The translations under genes and the position numbers were made by a program. The notes below the pieces were generated by a model. It saw nothing but the letters and a program-made list of their open reading frames with translations. It was not told the origin of the DNA and did no database searches. A stretch of DNA of 64,000 nt from Coprinellus micaceus. Lineage: Eukaryota; Basidiomycota; Agaricomycetes; Agaricales; Psathyrellaceae. Below are positions 34,287 through 46,225 of the stretch, piece after piece. The DNA lies in NCBI GenBank assembly GCA_951394405.1, contig OX596344.1, positions 2,666,001-2,730,000 of the forward strand. The letters run 5' to 3'. Each line of letters starts with the position of its first letter. The first letter of the stretch is position 1.

Positions 34287-35355
34287 CTGTAACCAGATGG
34301 TCTTTTCTAAACATCGGCTCATCAGATGCTTTGACAGGTCAAATTCGCGCGATGTTTAGACATGAACCCAGTTCATTATTAGTGGTTTGGATTGACTAAA
34401 TTAGACTACTACACTTTGATTACACGTATATATTGAATAGCCGAACGAGGGGGCGGCGGGGGATGGGTCTAGACATCCCCCGGTTTAAACCGCGGCATGT
34501 CTAAACAAATTGTCCGGAATCGTATTTTTTGAACTCTAGATATAAATGTACAAAGCAGGGACTTACAGGTCGGGGTATCTAACGAAGACGACCCCGGTCT
34601 AAACACCCGGCCGGGGTGTTTAAACCGGAGTGTAAATATGGCCAGATTGCCGGAGGTGGCCTCTGACACCTGCCAGAGACGCCTCCAACGGCGGCGCAAC
34701 ATCCAAGTCCCCTCTCCCCTCACTGGCCATGAGGGGAAGAAGGGAAAGGATGGCGATCAGCCTTCCTGATGTCGCCAGGTTTATATACGCTGGCAGCTTT
34801 GGACATGTTTACGCGCTGCTTGGCTCGCGCCGGCACGTGCTCGGCTTTGTTGATTGTGCCAAACAAGCGCGTATGTATATAAGCCGGGACTTCATCAAAA
34901 ATCCCCAAACTCTTTTCTTCCCTTCCCCACCACCATCTCGGTGCTGCGGACGCCTTCTTGACCCTGTCGTCGCATCTGGCAATGTGACGACGGGGTCAAG
35001 AAGGCGGTCTATCAGCTCCAGATCGGTGTTTAAACACCCCATCACGGGTGTTTAAACACCGCTCGGTCTAAACACCTCTCGCTGCGAGAGGTGTTTAGAC
35101 CAAGCTGTCTGGACCTGGAGGTTTAGACATTGGTGTCCAAGCCCGTCCTGTTTAGACACCCCATGTTTTACTTTTGTAGCATTGTAATACACATTTTTAT
35201 ACTACTCTACCCCGCTTCCGATCCCGTTCGTAAAGAGAGCGCATCGCCGCACACCCACCTGCACAGAAACGGCGAACCCTGTTTAAACAAAGGGGTATTA
35301 GACCGGTCGAAGCATTCAATGCTCCAATGTTTAAACAAATACCATCGGGCTTCTT
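34287..35355. mobile_element. 1,069-bp insertion element rich in GTTTAAAC palindromes
   Basis: Flanked by a perfect 7-bp duplication ACCCATC (34280-34286 and 35356-35362). The paralogous copy at 47760-47767 has a single ACCCATC and no insert, a clean empty site. The ends are imperfect inverted repeats of about 35 nt around GATGGT-TTT-TAAACAT-GG. Inside are many TGTTTAAACA/TGTCTAAACA/GGTGTTTAGACC motifs, a 25-nt-arm hairpin at 34951-35006 and a TTATATAC palindrome pair at about 34780-34882. There is no frame long enough for a transposase, so it is non-autonomous. Superfamily unknown. Confidence 0.85.
34951..35006. repeat. Long hairpin inside the insertion element
   Basis: Arms 34951-34975 and 34982-35006 (start CGCCTTCTTGACCC, end GGGTCAAGAAGGCG) with a 6-nt loop and only one or two mismatches. 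Confidence 0.8.
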
Positions 35356-36152
35356 ACCCATCGAACGAAAGGCGGCGGAGACAGGGTCCGAGGGCGTCGT
35401 TGGAGGAGCGTGCGAGGTAGGCGTGACGGCGGTGTGTATTAGTAATCGGTAGGAGTGGCCAATGGGCTTGAAAGGGAGCAAGGAGGGCGGGTCGGCGAGA
35501 GACGGCTGAAGTCGCCGGAGAAGGAATCCGAAGGCTAGGCCTAGTGACAAGCTGAGGTACTTGGTCACGACGCTGAACATTCCTGGCACGCAGCATTTGC
35601 CATTTCCAGCTTTTTCATGATCACGCACATATCCTACCCTCTTGGGGAAGAGGAGAGAATTGTGCGTGGTACCTGTTTGAATGTGCGTGCGAGATCGAAG
35701 AAGCGACGAGATGGCGCAGGTGGGTATTCCCTAAAGACGAAGAGATGTACATTAGGAAGCGGGCGATATAGCCTCCACAACGCTGAGAAACTGACACATT
35801 TGTCCCAACTCACGTGCATCTGCCTCCTTTCGAGCGAAGAAGGGGGGGAAGAGCACGCAAGATGGGAGGTAGAGCTATCGCGTGGGGGCCGACTCGATCC
35901 GAGAGGTTGACAAGTCAGCCAGACGGGTCATCCAATGGACGAGGCGACCCGACATGCCCACCGATCCGCCGTACGAAACAGTCCTGTCTCACCCCCCTGC
36001 TACCTCTGTCCCCCCGCAAATGCGGAGGTTTCTGGGATAGAGTGGTACGCCAGGCGTATGTCATCGTGCGGGGAGGATCGAGAAGAGGGTCTTTTCCGGT
36101 TGCCAGATTCGAGGGTAACGCAGCTGTGGGGGAGCAAGCGAGCGAAACCGGC

Positions 36153-36169
36153 TCATCGATGGTCGATGA
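36153..36169. repeat. U-unit palindrome, copy 4
   Basis: TCATCGATGGTCGATGA, perfect 7-nt arms around TGG, about 440 nt upstream of the FKBP start at 36595. The block around it (about 35363-36594) aligns with 47770-49264. Confidence 0.75.
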
Positions 36170-36594
36170 AGGAATCATACAGTCGGAGGCGGAATGTGAG
36201 TTACGGCCCTTTGATCCAAGTACGACCAAGCACCGGCAGGGCATGCCGAGCCCTAACCCCGTCGCCATTCGCCCCTATTCGGCTGTATCACGCTTGCTTC
36301 CTGCACCATCGCTTGTCATGCCACCACCTCTAGTAGATCTCTGCCCCTGTACGGTGAATGTCGAACGTCGAACCACGTACGCACCTACGTTACCTCACTT
36401 CTATCCAGGAGGAAGAAGCGGGGGTTAGGCATCCGAGGCTTGGCGATGTTTGGCCAACCGTACATTATCGCAATGTGCAAATGTATCGTCTTGGATCTCG
36501 TCTTGATCGTTGACCTACGCCCCCTGGACACTTTAACAACGCCAAGATGGACGCTTTGCGCCCGCCTCACCTACATAACTAAAGATCAACACCC

Positions 36595-39240
36595 ATGAAA
36601 TCCTTCGTCCCCATCTTCCTCGCCCTCCTCAGTCCTAATCTCTTTCCTCTCCATCTCCGTCGAAGCCAAGAAGAAAGACACAGCGACAGGTCCACCGAAT
36701 CGGCTGAAAGTCGAGATGAAATTCACGCCTGCGAGCTCTAATCAGAAGAGCAGGAAGAGTAAGGCGGGTGATCGATTGAAGGTTACCTACTTGCGTTTCT
36801 CCTCGCCCTCTCTTCATCTCCTCTTTACTATACACGACGTACTTACGGAGGGATGCAAAGCGGCGTATTCTGGAAAGACCAAGACACGATCGTCGACTCC
36901 AACTTCAAGTCCGGCAAGCCCTACGAGTTTAACCTGGGCCTGGAGGAGGTGGTAGCCGGGTGGGACCGCGGATTGACGAAGAGAAGAGGGTGTTGACGAT
37001 CCTGGGGGGTCAGACGAACCGTACGTTTCTCTTCCTTTGGTCTTTCCTCGTGATACCTTTTGCTCTTCTTCGTTGCGTCCCTTTTCCTCGCCTTTCGTGC
37101 GCCGCCGTTACCGCTAGCCGCCCCATATCCGCCCCCTACATCGTAATGGGCACTCCGGATCTGCTCGTTGGCGCGGGCGTTATCCGGATGCTGACGACAG
37201 CGCACGGTGAGGGGCGGACTGCGTCAAGCGATGGTACAGATTGGGAGGGCCTTCGGGATTCGAGCCTCGAGGTTCGGGCCCCTTGTGCACTTGGCTTCGC
37301 GTCGTCTCGTTCTGGAATCTCGCGAGTTTCGAGTTCCTGGTTTTCGCACTTTCGTTTCACTTTCATTCCCGGTTCTACCCACCGCTCTCTATGGTATTTG
37401 TGGCCAATTCATGGACACCTTCTATAACGGCTGGCTTCGAGCCTCCGATTTCCCTCCTTCCTTTCTTTTTGATACAGCGTGCTTTCGACCCACAGCCCCG
37501 CCACCACCCCATCCCTGTCTTCGTCGCAGTCCCACCTTCCGTTTCAATGGGTTCTCCGACCTTTCCTTTCAGCTCGAGAGTTTCTCGTACGCTGGTGGTT
37601 GGGAAAGATACCCACTGGAGCCCGGGGGTGGGTCGAATTTTCGCTAGCAGGCGATGGGAGGTAGGTTGAGGAAGGGGGAGGGGGCGTTTCGAATCTCGCT
37701 TTCGGCGCTGGATGTGTGTTGGGTCATTCGTTCGCTTTGTTTCGTTTCGCTTCGGTCTTCCGTTTCTCTACGTCCTGTTTCCGTTGGTATATGACGCTTT
37801 CGATGCACCTTGGTTGTCCTTCATCAGTCTTTCGACGATAACCACCGCCCCCGCCGTTGCCGCCGTTCCCCTCCTCCCAATGATGGACTCTCCGATCCCA
37901 AATTGAGGAGTGAATGGAGCAACCGTTTCACAAGAGGGGTGTGTGGGGTGATACTCTTCCCCTTCATTGCCTTATTTATTCTGGATCCCCCCTTAGTTTC
38001 GTTTCGCTCCTTCATGCCCGTCGCCGTCGTCGTTTCACTCGTCCACATCCAGTGGTGAACCTAGCTCCCCTTCCGTCGCCCGGGATGTTCTCGGGTGTCT
38101 GGAAAGCATAGTTTCTTAACTGTGAGGATTAGTGGATCGGTCGGTGGGGCGGGTCAAGAGGGGGGAAGGGGTTACGATCGTGGTTGTTCTTTGTTCTCTC
38201 GTGGGACCGCCACTCTTCCCTTTCACCCCACATCCCAACGAAGCGCCCTCAGCATGATGCTCCTTGTTATCGTCATTCCACCCTCCTTTACTGGGCAGGC
38301 AAATCAAACCCGTTCCCGTTTGCTCGAGGATGACGCGAGCGATGGGCGGGTCACAATATCCTGAGCCGGTTCGATGTGTGGATCGGTCGGTTCGATTATT
38401 AAATAGGCGGGGTGGTGGTTTTCGGTATCATCGTCGGTAGCTGGATTTATCGTTTGCTTTTCTCCATGTCTTATTCCCGTTTCCTAATCTCTATCTACAA
38501 GTTCTCTTCTTCGCATCGTTCCCTCCCTCCCCTTCTCACGTAGTGCACCCTCAAACCGTTCCACTCCAACCATCGAAGCCCAGATGTTCGCACCTTCCGG
38601 GTCGGCGAGTCGTCCTCGGAGAATCGGACGTGTTTTATAATACTTCAACGCTCGAATATTTGGAGTGGATCGAGTCTCAATTGAGTGTGTTTGTGAGTTG
38701 AGTCGGGTTGGGTCTTGGGGGTGGTGTTCGCATCCCTCTTTTCGTGTCCCTCGTTTCTCTTCATTAGACCCATCTTTCCAGCTTCTTTGTTTCTCTTTCT
38801 CGTCTTCCCCTTTTCTTGCTTCGCTCTCCAGCGCCTCTGCATGCACAACCTCGATTACTGTACCCTCGAGCCGTTCCGCACCGTACGTTGAAGACTCGAA
38901 GCCTAAACGTTCTCCAGCCGGCGAGTCATCCTCGTTGGACTGGGGGCCTTACACTATGTATCTGTGACGATGGTGTGGATCGAGCTTGACTGTGCTTGAA
39001 ATTTGGGTCGTGTTGGGCCTTGGGGATGGCTTTCGGTTCTCCCAATCCCTATTTCTCGTCATCCACTGTCCTCATTTCTCTTCATTCTTCCATTCCTCCA
39101 TACGGAATATAGGCGAGACATGGTACTAACAACGACTCTTCGTTTATGCAGAGGGCGAAGCGCTCATTTACGACGTCGAGGTTGTGGGCATCGATACGGC
39201 GCCGGCGAGTAAGAGTTCGCCTGGGGCGGCGAAGAAGTAG
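36595..39240 (+). pseudogene. FKBP-type prolyl isomerase pseudogene (U4)
   Basis: Exon 1 (36595-36790) encodes the secretory signal region but is 1 nt out of frame relative to the paralogs (net +7 nt before 'SVEAKK'). The exon-1 donor has changed from GTGCGT to TTGCGT, and the paralogs' Cys in '[10 protein letters not shown]' is replaced by Ser. Exon 2 (36861-37020, '[19 protein letters not shown]') lost 13 nt within '[11 protein letters not shown]'. The terminal exon (39152-39240, '[17 protein letters not shown]' to TAG) is intact. The last intron is about 2.1 kb of degenerate pyrimidine-rich repeats. Three independent lesions show it is dead. Confidence 0.8.
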
Positions 39241-39800
39241 ATCTCTCGCGGCGCTGTGTCGATTTCGGGCGGTTGGCGAGCCATTTGGTACTCGATGATA
39301 GTAAGTACGTCACGGATAGATCTCTACACCTTAACGAATCGCGATAGTGCTGCAAAGTCAAGGCGACCTTGGAAGTCGTACCGCTCACTTCAAGGTCCTT
39401 CGGTATCTAGCCGCAGCTAAGATATCCAGGTGGATCTACATCCGCAGGTGCCTCTTCGAGGAGTGCGTGCCCAAGTAATATCACCGAGTCATCTCCCGGG
39501 ATACCCTAGGATAGGTCCTTTTACACCTCGGGTTGCGTGCGCTCTGTTCAGATTCAGAAGACTTGGTTCGAGGGTTTGGGGTCACGCTTATTACTTAGGT
39601 TCTGGCTTATATTCAGGCATCGTTGTATTGAATACTGCGGATATCAAATCGTATCCACCACTACGGATATATGTGCAATTGACGGATTGCCGAGCTCCTA
39701 AGTACCTGAAACTGGCCGCAGAACCTGATGAGGATGAGGACGTCCACATCGCCGAGCCCTTGGCAGGGATACCAGCATAGCGTGAAAAGGATCTCGTAGG
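39241..39800. other. Intergenic between U4 and U5
   Basis: No supportable gene. Confidence 0.4.
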
Positions 39801-40344
39801 CGTCGTTCCGCAACTCGCAGCCTTGCATGGTTTCTTGGGACCGAGTCTAACGGGAGAAAGGGAACCGAGCGAGCGAGAGACAGAGACAGACCGTGACATA
39901 GCGAAAGAGTCAAATGTAGCTCAGCCACCTGTCGCGACCGTAATCGCCGACTACCGAGCCCACCTGAATCTCGAGGCCCCGATACACTTGCATAGGACCC
40001 CTCTCCCTCAAACGAAGGAGAATGGGTGACCTGGGTGAGGGAATCGTTGGCGAGACGGGCGGGGTTGGTGTCCAAATTGGATGTACGATGTTTGTGTCGA
40101 GTGGTGGTCAGAAAAGCGAGCCGCACCATCCGAAGGAAGGGCCAGACCAGCCAAGCCCGTATACTTCACGATTCTAAACACCCCTACTCGGTTGTCCTCT
40201 CAAAAGAGAGAGGAAGCGCTTACGAGGGGGAGTAAGGCGAATAGGTTTGTATGCGGGCGAGTGAGGTAGGCACGCTTCAAGTGGCATGGTTGTAGTGCGA
40301 AAACCACACACGACAGTGGAGATTGATTCCGGGGTGCGGCTTCC

Positions 40345-40749
40345 TCACACCGCGAACGTTCCTGGAGCGCACAGCGTTGGCGACCTGTTTCCGACCACAC
40401 ACGCATATACTATTCCACTTGAGGAAGGGGAGAGCATCGTGCATGAGCGGGATCGAGATAGGTGCGTAAGTGTGCCCGCGAGGAAGGACGGATCGATGAA
40501 GCCCTGAGAAGGTGGGTTGGTAACAAAGCATGCAATATGGGATCTACCGAGCTGAGAAGCCTCCCAGATGACCCGTCTCCACTCGTGGGCACCTTGTCTC
40601 CTGTGGAATGAAAGGAGAGCGGGAGTACGAGCGAGCTGGAACGAGGGACCATCCTGGGCTTCGTAGCTGTGTGATACCATCTCGCCGGTAAGTCGACCGG
40701 GGAGGTTGTTGGTAATGTCGAGGCAGGTGGGTGTAGTGGACGCTGCCAA
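40345..40749 (-). other. Conserved minus-strand block, possible gene relic (U5)
   Basis: The minus frame reads 'PTCLDITNNLPGRLTGEMV', 'SHSYEAQDGPSFQLARTPAL', 'HEWRRVIWEASQLGR' and 'HIACFVTN'. A diverged copy with stops lies at 24880-25130. Codons are mostly G/C-ending, but the frame lacks a good ATG and a recognised domain. It may be the remains of a gene divergently transcribed from FKBP that was duplicated with each unit, or non-coding sequence conserved only because it is recent. Confidence 0.35.
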
Positions 40750-41219
40750 GAGCCATCAAGGGATTAGATAGGCTATTCGGTCAGGCTTAGGGTCAGAGAG
40801 AGACAGTTTGACTCGTCCATTGGCCAGCCAGCACAAGCGCAATCTCTGTTCCACCTGTCCGCGTAACTTGTCCCCCGTAAAATTGGAGGAGTCAACGGTA
40901 GAGGGGTGGACCAGATGATGGTGTGTGCGAGCGGGGTCGTGGAGAGGAATGGTCCTCGGTCGTTGTCGAGGGAGCAGGAGCAAGATGAGAAGGGTAGAGC
41001 GATGAGTGAGGAAGCCAGATGGAGTAGATGATCGCTGTTCGTCCTGAGCCGGCAGTTCAACTGTGCAGGGACCGCAACCTCGTTCCTGGCTTGAACGAGT
41101 ATCGAAGGCTCGTAGGGGTTGGTGGGGGACGTACACTTGTCAGTTCCGGCTCGGAGATGTACGTGCATGACTCCGAAGGAGCCTAGGTACAGGTAACATG
41201 GAAGGGAGAGGGCAAGGTC

Positions 41220-41236
41220 TCATCGATGGTCGATGA
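41220..41236. repeat. U-unit palindrome, copy 5
   Basis: TCATCGATGGTCGATGA, about 450 nt upstream of the FKBP start at 41688. It is followed by the shared GGCGGA...CGATCCAAGCACG...GCCGAGCCCTAACC block. Confidence 0.75.
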
Positions 41237-41687
41237 ACAAAGGAAAGAGGAGGCGGACAGCTGAGCCACCGATGCCTGTGTCTTTCGATCCAAGCACGGC
41301 CAAACACCGGCATAACCTTTGCCGAGCCCTAACCTTATTTCACATTCGCCCCTATCGGCCTCGGTCTTGGTTCCTGCCACATACCACCATGCTTTCCACC
41401 TTCCCTCCTCTCGAATCATCCTCCAAACCGATCTCAAGCTGCAATATAACGAGGGGCGCACGAACGGAGGGCGCGGAGCCACGTACACACCCACGTCACA
41501 CCGCTTCGATCAAGGGGAAGAAGCGAGGAGGGTGTGCAGCCGAGGCTTGAGCGACGTTTATCCAATGTTGTACTTTATCGCGACGCGGGGCCTCTCTCCC
41601 TGAATCTTGACTTGATCGTCGACCTCCGCCGCCTGGACGCTTTATTGACGCCCAAATCGACGTTCTGCACCCACCTCGCACCTCAAG

Positions 41688-42349
41688 ATGAAGTCCATCC
41701 TCGCCGTCTTCCTCGTCGTCTTCATCACCCTACTTTCCCTCTCCGCCGAAGCCAAGAAGGGGGGTTCCGCGACCGGCCCACAGAAGAGCCTCAAAGTCGA
41801 GACGACGTTCACCTCCGCGAGTTGTAATCGGAAGAGTAGGAAGAGTAAGGCGGGGGATCGGTTGAAAGTTAACTATGTGAGTCGTCGTCCCTTGCTACCC
41901 GTCGGTCCATAAGCTCTTGTGAGGGTATACAAGTATACGGCGAGCGTTCGTTCCGCCCCATCCTCTGGGGGCGATGAGCTTGTTGCCATCCAAGCTCAGT
42001 CAACACCCTGCACAATCTCGCGTGCCCTTCGCCTTTCCCTCCTCCCCTCTCTACGCTTCCAGTATATCTGCCCCCCTCCAACCACCTAACTGCACGCTAA
42101 CCCTCCCTCCCCCAACGCAGAGCGGCGTATTCTGGAAAGACCAAGACATGATCATCGACTCCAACTTTAAGTCTGGCAAGCCCTACAAGTTCAACCGTAC
42201 GCCTCTCCCTATCTTCACCTTACCCCTCTCTAATGTAGCGTGTACAACTGCAGTGGGACTACAAGTGATCGCAGGCTGGGATCGTGGCCTTACGAAGATG
42301 TGTGTGGGCGAGAAGAGGGTGTTGATGATCCCAGGGGGTCAGACGAACC
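41688..42349 (+). pseudogene. FKBP-type prolyl isomerase paralog (U5), 5' part intact, terminal exon missing
   Basis: Exon 1 41688-41876 gives a signal peptide ([22 protein letters not shown]) plus '[19 protein letters not shown]'. Exon 2 42121-42196 gives '[20 protein letters not shown]'. Exon 3 42254-42349 gives '[20 protein letters not shown]' and 'PGGQTN'. All three join in phase. The FKBP-fold landmarks Tyr (VNY), Asp (IID), Phe (PYKFN), Val-Ile (QVI) and Trp (GWD) are present. Intron 2 (42197-42253, within 'NL') is absent from the U4 and U6 copies, and one Gly codon of 'LGLGQ' is lost. The C-terminal exon '[12 protein letters not shown]' is not found before U6. About 43797-43835 has an acceptor followed by 'TGWGTNAHLRIPP', similar to the FKBP 'IPP' loop, but with no following donor. 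I call it 3'-truncated. Confidence 0.7.
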
Positions 42350-45310
42350 GTGCGTATTGGTTTCCATTGGTTCTTTATCCACCCTTTCGCTGTTGTCCTT
42401 TCGCTCTATCCTCAATTTTGGCCCTACTTGGTCTTCTTTCTTCGCTTCACTTCTCCTACCCACTTCTGTGATTTTCGTTGGCCACTTCACGCCCCTTCAC
42501 GCCCCGACCCAGCTCGGTGAAAGAACGACTCTTGTCCCGTCGCTACTGCGCGTTTATCATTGTCTCGCATACACCGTCGGGTATGACTGTCGCTGTCACA
42601 CTGTGGTTGGTTCGAGGTGGGCGGTGGCTCGCGTGTTGAGGCCCGCTGAGACGGTTTCTTATGTTATACTTCTATTGTCAGCGTACGTTTTTGCCAATTT
42701 CCTTTCTTCCCTTTCGACACAACATACTTTCGACCCACACCCCCGCCACCACGCAATCCTCGCCTTCGTCGTCGTCCCACCTTCCGTTTCAATGGGTTCT
42801 CCGACCTTGCCTTTCAGCTCGAGAATTTCTCGTACGCTGGGGGTTGGAGAGGATACTCCGAGTAACCCCGGGTGCATCGAATATTCGTTGTCGAGGGATG
42901 GGAGGGGGGTTGAGGAGAGGAGGGGGTGTTTCGAATCTCGCTCTCGGCGCTGGATGTGTGTTGGGTGATTCGTTCGCTTCGTTCCGTTTCGCTACAGTCA
43001 TGCGTTTCTCTACCTCCTGTTTCCGTTGGTATATGGCGCTTTCGACGCACCTCGGTTGTCCTTCATCAGTCTTTCGACGATAACCACCGCCCCCGCCGTT
43101 GCCGCCGTTCCCCCCCTCCCAATGATGGACTCTCCGATCCCACCCGCCAGCTCGAGCGTTTCCCTTACGCTGGGGGTGGGCCGCGATCCCATATTGAGGA
43201 GTGAATGGAGCGACCGGTTCACAAGAGGGGTGTGTGGGGTGACACTCTTTCCCTTCATTGCTTTATTTGTTCTGGATCCACCCCTAGTTTCGTTTTGCTC
43301 CTTCATGCCCGTCGCCGTCGTCGTTTCACTCGTCCGCATCCAGTGGTGAACCTGGCTCTCCTTCCGTTTCCCGGGACGTTCTCGGGTGTCCGGAAAAGTG
43401 TGGTTTCTTAACTGTGGGGATTAGTGGATCGGTCGGTGGGGCGGGTCAAGAGGAGGGAAGGGGTTACGATTGTGGTTGGTTTTCGTTTGGGCTTGCGACG
43501 ATCACCCTCCGTTCATTTCACCCCGCCTCGCCCTACGGAGCGCCCCTTGTTATTGTCGTTCCACCCTCCTTTATTGGGCAGGCAAATCAAGCCAGTTCCC
43601 GTTTGCTCGAGGATGACGCGAGCGATGGGTGGGTTGCGATTCCTTGAGTCGATTCGATGGGTGGATCGGTCGGTTCGATTATTCAACAGGCGGGGTGGTG
43701 GTTTTCGGTATCATCGTCGGTAGCTGGATTTGTCGTTTTCCTTTCACTCTTCCGTACACTCTATACGGAACCAAGCCCAGACATCTTACTGACCACAGCT
43801 CTCCATGCATACAGACGGGTTGGGGCACCAACGCCCACCTCCGCATCCCGCCGACTCACCCGCATCGACACGGCACGCTCTCGTCTCCCCATATTACCGC
43901 GGGATATCATCTCGTGCGCTTGGTGAGACGCTGTCGTGTCTTCGATTTGTCCGCAGTTGGGTTGGCGTGGGTGCTATTCACAGTGCGTGGTCTGTTCTGC
44001 TTTTCGTTCGTGTTGGTGGGGTTTCAATTCGTTCCTTTATTTCATTCCTTTGCTTTTCGTGGCTTTCGACCCCCCGTTCAATCCCTGCCCGGTTTTCATC
44101 CTCTTCTTCACTGCTTTACCGTTGCACCATACCCCAAGGTCCTTCGTACCGTCGTTCCATCATCGTTCGTGGCCTTCTCTGTTTGAGCCTCTCTCCTCCC
44201 ACTTGACACTTCTCTGGTGGGAAGGAGGCGGTACAATCAGTTGGAAGGCAATCTGGGTGGATCTGTTGGTGGGCTGGGGCGGGGGTGTCGTCGTCATTTT
44301 ATATTTCACTTGCCTTCCTGAACGCAGCACGTTCGAAATGTGGTTCATTCAGCCCTGATTTATATGCTGCCTTCGAGCTCCACGCCGTCGTGGCTGCTGC
44401 ACTCTCCACAGCCACGCGCCGACTCCTCTTGTCTCTCGAGATCTTCTTGAGTGGACGAGCAGGAGAGTGGATCGGGCGTTGGAACCCCGTACAAGACCAT
44501 GGGGCTTTGCGGGTGCGCCCGTTTTCTACCTTGGTCGTGTCGTCCTCCTCGTTACCGCCGATCTACTTTCCTACCTCGGGCAGACAAATCGTGCTCGCTT
44601 CCACCCCCTCGAGTTGTCCTCGCGGTGAAGGGCGGGTCAGATGTCTTTTCGCAGCGCAGGTGTGAGTGGATCGGTGGATTGGACGATTGGACGAACAGGG
44701 TGTTCATGTTTTCTGTTTATGGTATATTCGTATCTTCTGGTCCGCGTTAAGTTCTTGCTTCGTTCAACCTCTCCCCTGTATTCTCGCGCATTGAGTCAGG
44801 AGCCCCGAGCCGTTCCACTCTATAGAGGCCAGAGCAGACATCCACAGCTGTGCTGGTTCGGCGAATCGTCCTCATCGAATCGGAGGTGTTGGATTCGCTC
44901 CGGAGCGTACTACCCGGAGTGGATCGGGAATAAGTGCGTTTGGTTGATCGGCGGGCGAATGGACATTAACACTTTGGATTTCTTTGCGGTCCTTGCCTTT
45001 TCCTCATTTTACCGACTTTATGCCCTTCCCTTTCATTCTCTTCCTGTGTTTCCCTCACAGCACGCGCCTCGGAGCCGTTCCACTCCATGATTTGATGCCC
45101 GCCCGTCCGCATATCTGTCCTTTGGATAAGGCGCCCTTGTTACATCGGCGTGTGTTGGACTCGCCCATGTCGGTAATTAGGAGTGGATCGAGCTTGAATG
45201 TCCTCGGTCCCGCACGGGGTTGGTATTTCGAGATGAGACATCGCCTTATGCACCACGGCGGTCTGGCTTTTGTCGGGTTCAGTGTCGTATGTCGATTCGT
45301 TTCAAGAGCT
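42350..45310. repeat. Long FKBP-intron-type repeat tract of U5
   Basis: Pyrimidine-rich degenerate direct repeats. GTGGATCGGTCGGTT-type motifs occur at about 43424, 43661 and 44666, and GTTCCACCCTCCTTTATTGGGCAGGC-like blocks recur. Segments align with 37480-38400 (U4), 49740-50640 (U6) and 26900-27830 (U3). Several long open frames here are by-products of the C/T bias. Confidence 0.6.
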
Positions 45311-45479
45311 GCGTTCTAGGCTTAGCATTTTATTGTACCATGCCTGCATACACCTACATACATAGCAATTCATTATATACCACTATGGGTACACAACCCA
45401 CGGATTCCTGAATACTCCCCCGAAGGTGACCGTGGAATTTGACATCCGGAAGAACGTCCGCATCATGTCAGGACGAGTG

Positions 45480-45800
45480 TCCTGGTTGGCTGCGTGGAGA
45501 CCTGGTTCGCCGAGTAGAGATGGGTTCGGCCGAGTAACCTGGGACTGAACGAGTAGGACAGACAGATCCAGCGTGAAAAAGCCGATTGGGCAGGAGAGAC
45601 AAGCACAACGAGAGGGAAGCAGTTGAATTTAGCGAAGCGCTTCATCGCGATCGCAATCGCCGATCACCAAGCCCGCCCCAATTTCACAACTACCGTCGAC
45701 TTGCCCAGGACCCCTCTCCCTCAAACGAAGGGGAATGAGTCATCTGGGCGAGCGAGCCGTTCGATAGACGGGTGGGGTTGGTGTCTTGATTGCACGAAAC
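45480..45800. repeat. Extra copy of the U upstream segment
   Basis: Aligns with 39850-40090 and 24300-24560 (shared CCCTCTCCCTCAAACGAAGGRGAATG and GGGTTGGTGTC). It lies between U5 and GVAS pseudogene G5, so it marks an incomplete extra unit. Confidence 0.6.
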
Positions 45801-46225
45801 CCCCTTGATCCGACTTGGCAAATCGCGCTGCGTGCTCACGCTGCCCAAAATACGTCTGCATGTCGACACACTGTACCGTTGGAATAAGCTATTAAAAGAG
45901 CGTGTATGGAGCTTGTCTCCGACGCTCAAGACCCACATTGGCTCAGGTAGTAATCGTTCTCAGGATAATGGAGGTATCCACCTCCTGATGCTTGCTTGGA
46001 GACTCGCATGACAATCGTATGGTAGGCCTACCCACGAAAACATACGCACACGTGTGGGCCCAGCTGGTATGGAGTCAGTCTGCGTGTGTACCGACTTATA
46101 TCTTGTATAAGAGTCCTAGATAGGAGGGCACCCTCCCTGCGACTCCACTCCCCTATTCCTCTCCAGTTTGCGCTCTCTCCACGAGCTCGAGCACGAATCA
46201 CACCGGCACGCCCAGAGATATTTCC

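Noticed and set aside
42240..42968. Plus-strand 242-codon open frame
   Set aside because: It reads FKBP exon 3 in the wrong frame and runs on into the C/T-biased intron. The true exon frame is fixed by three paralogs.
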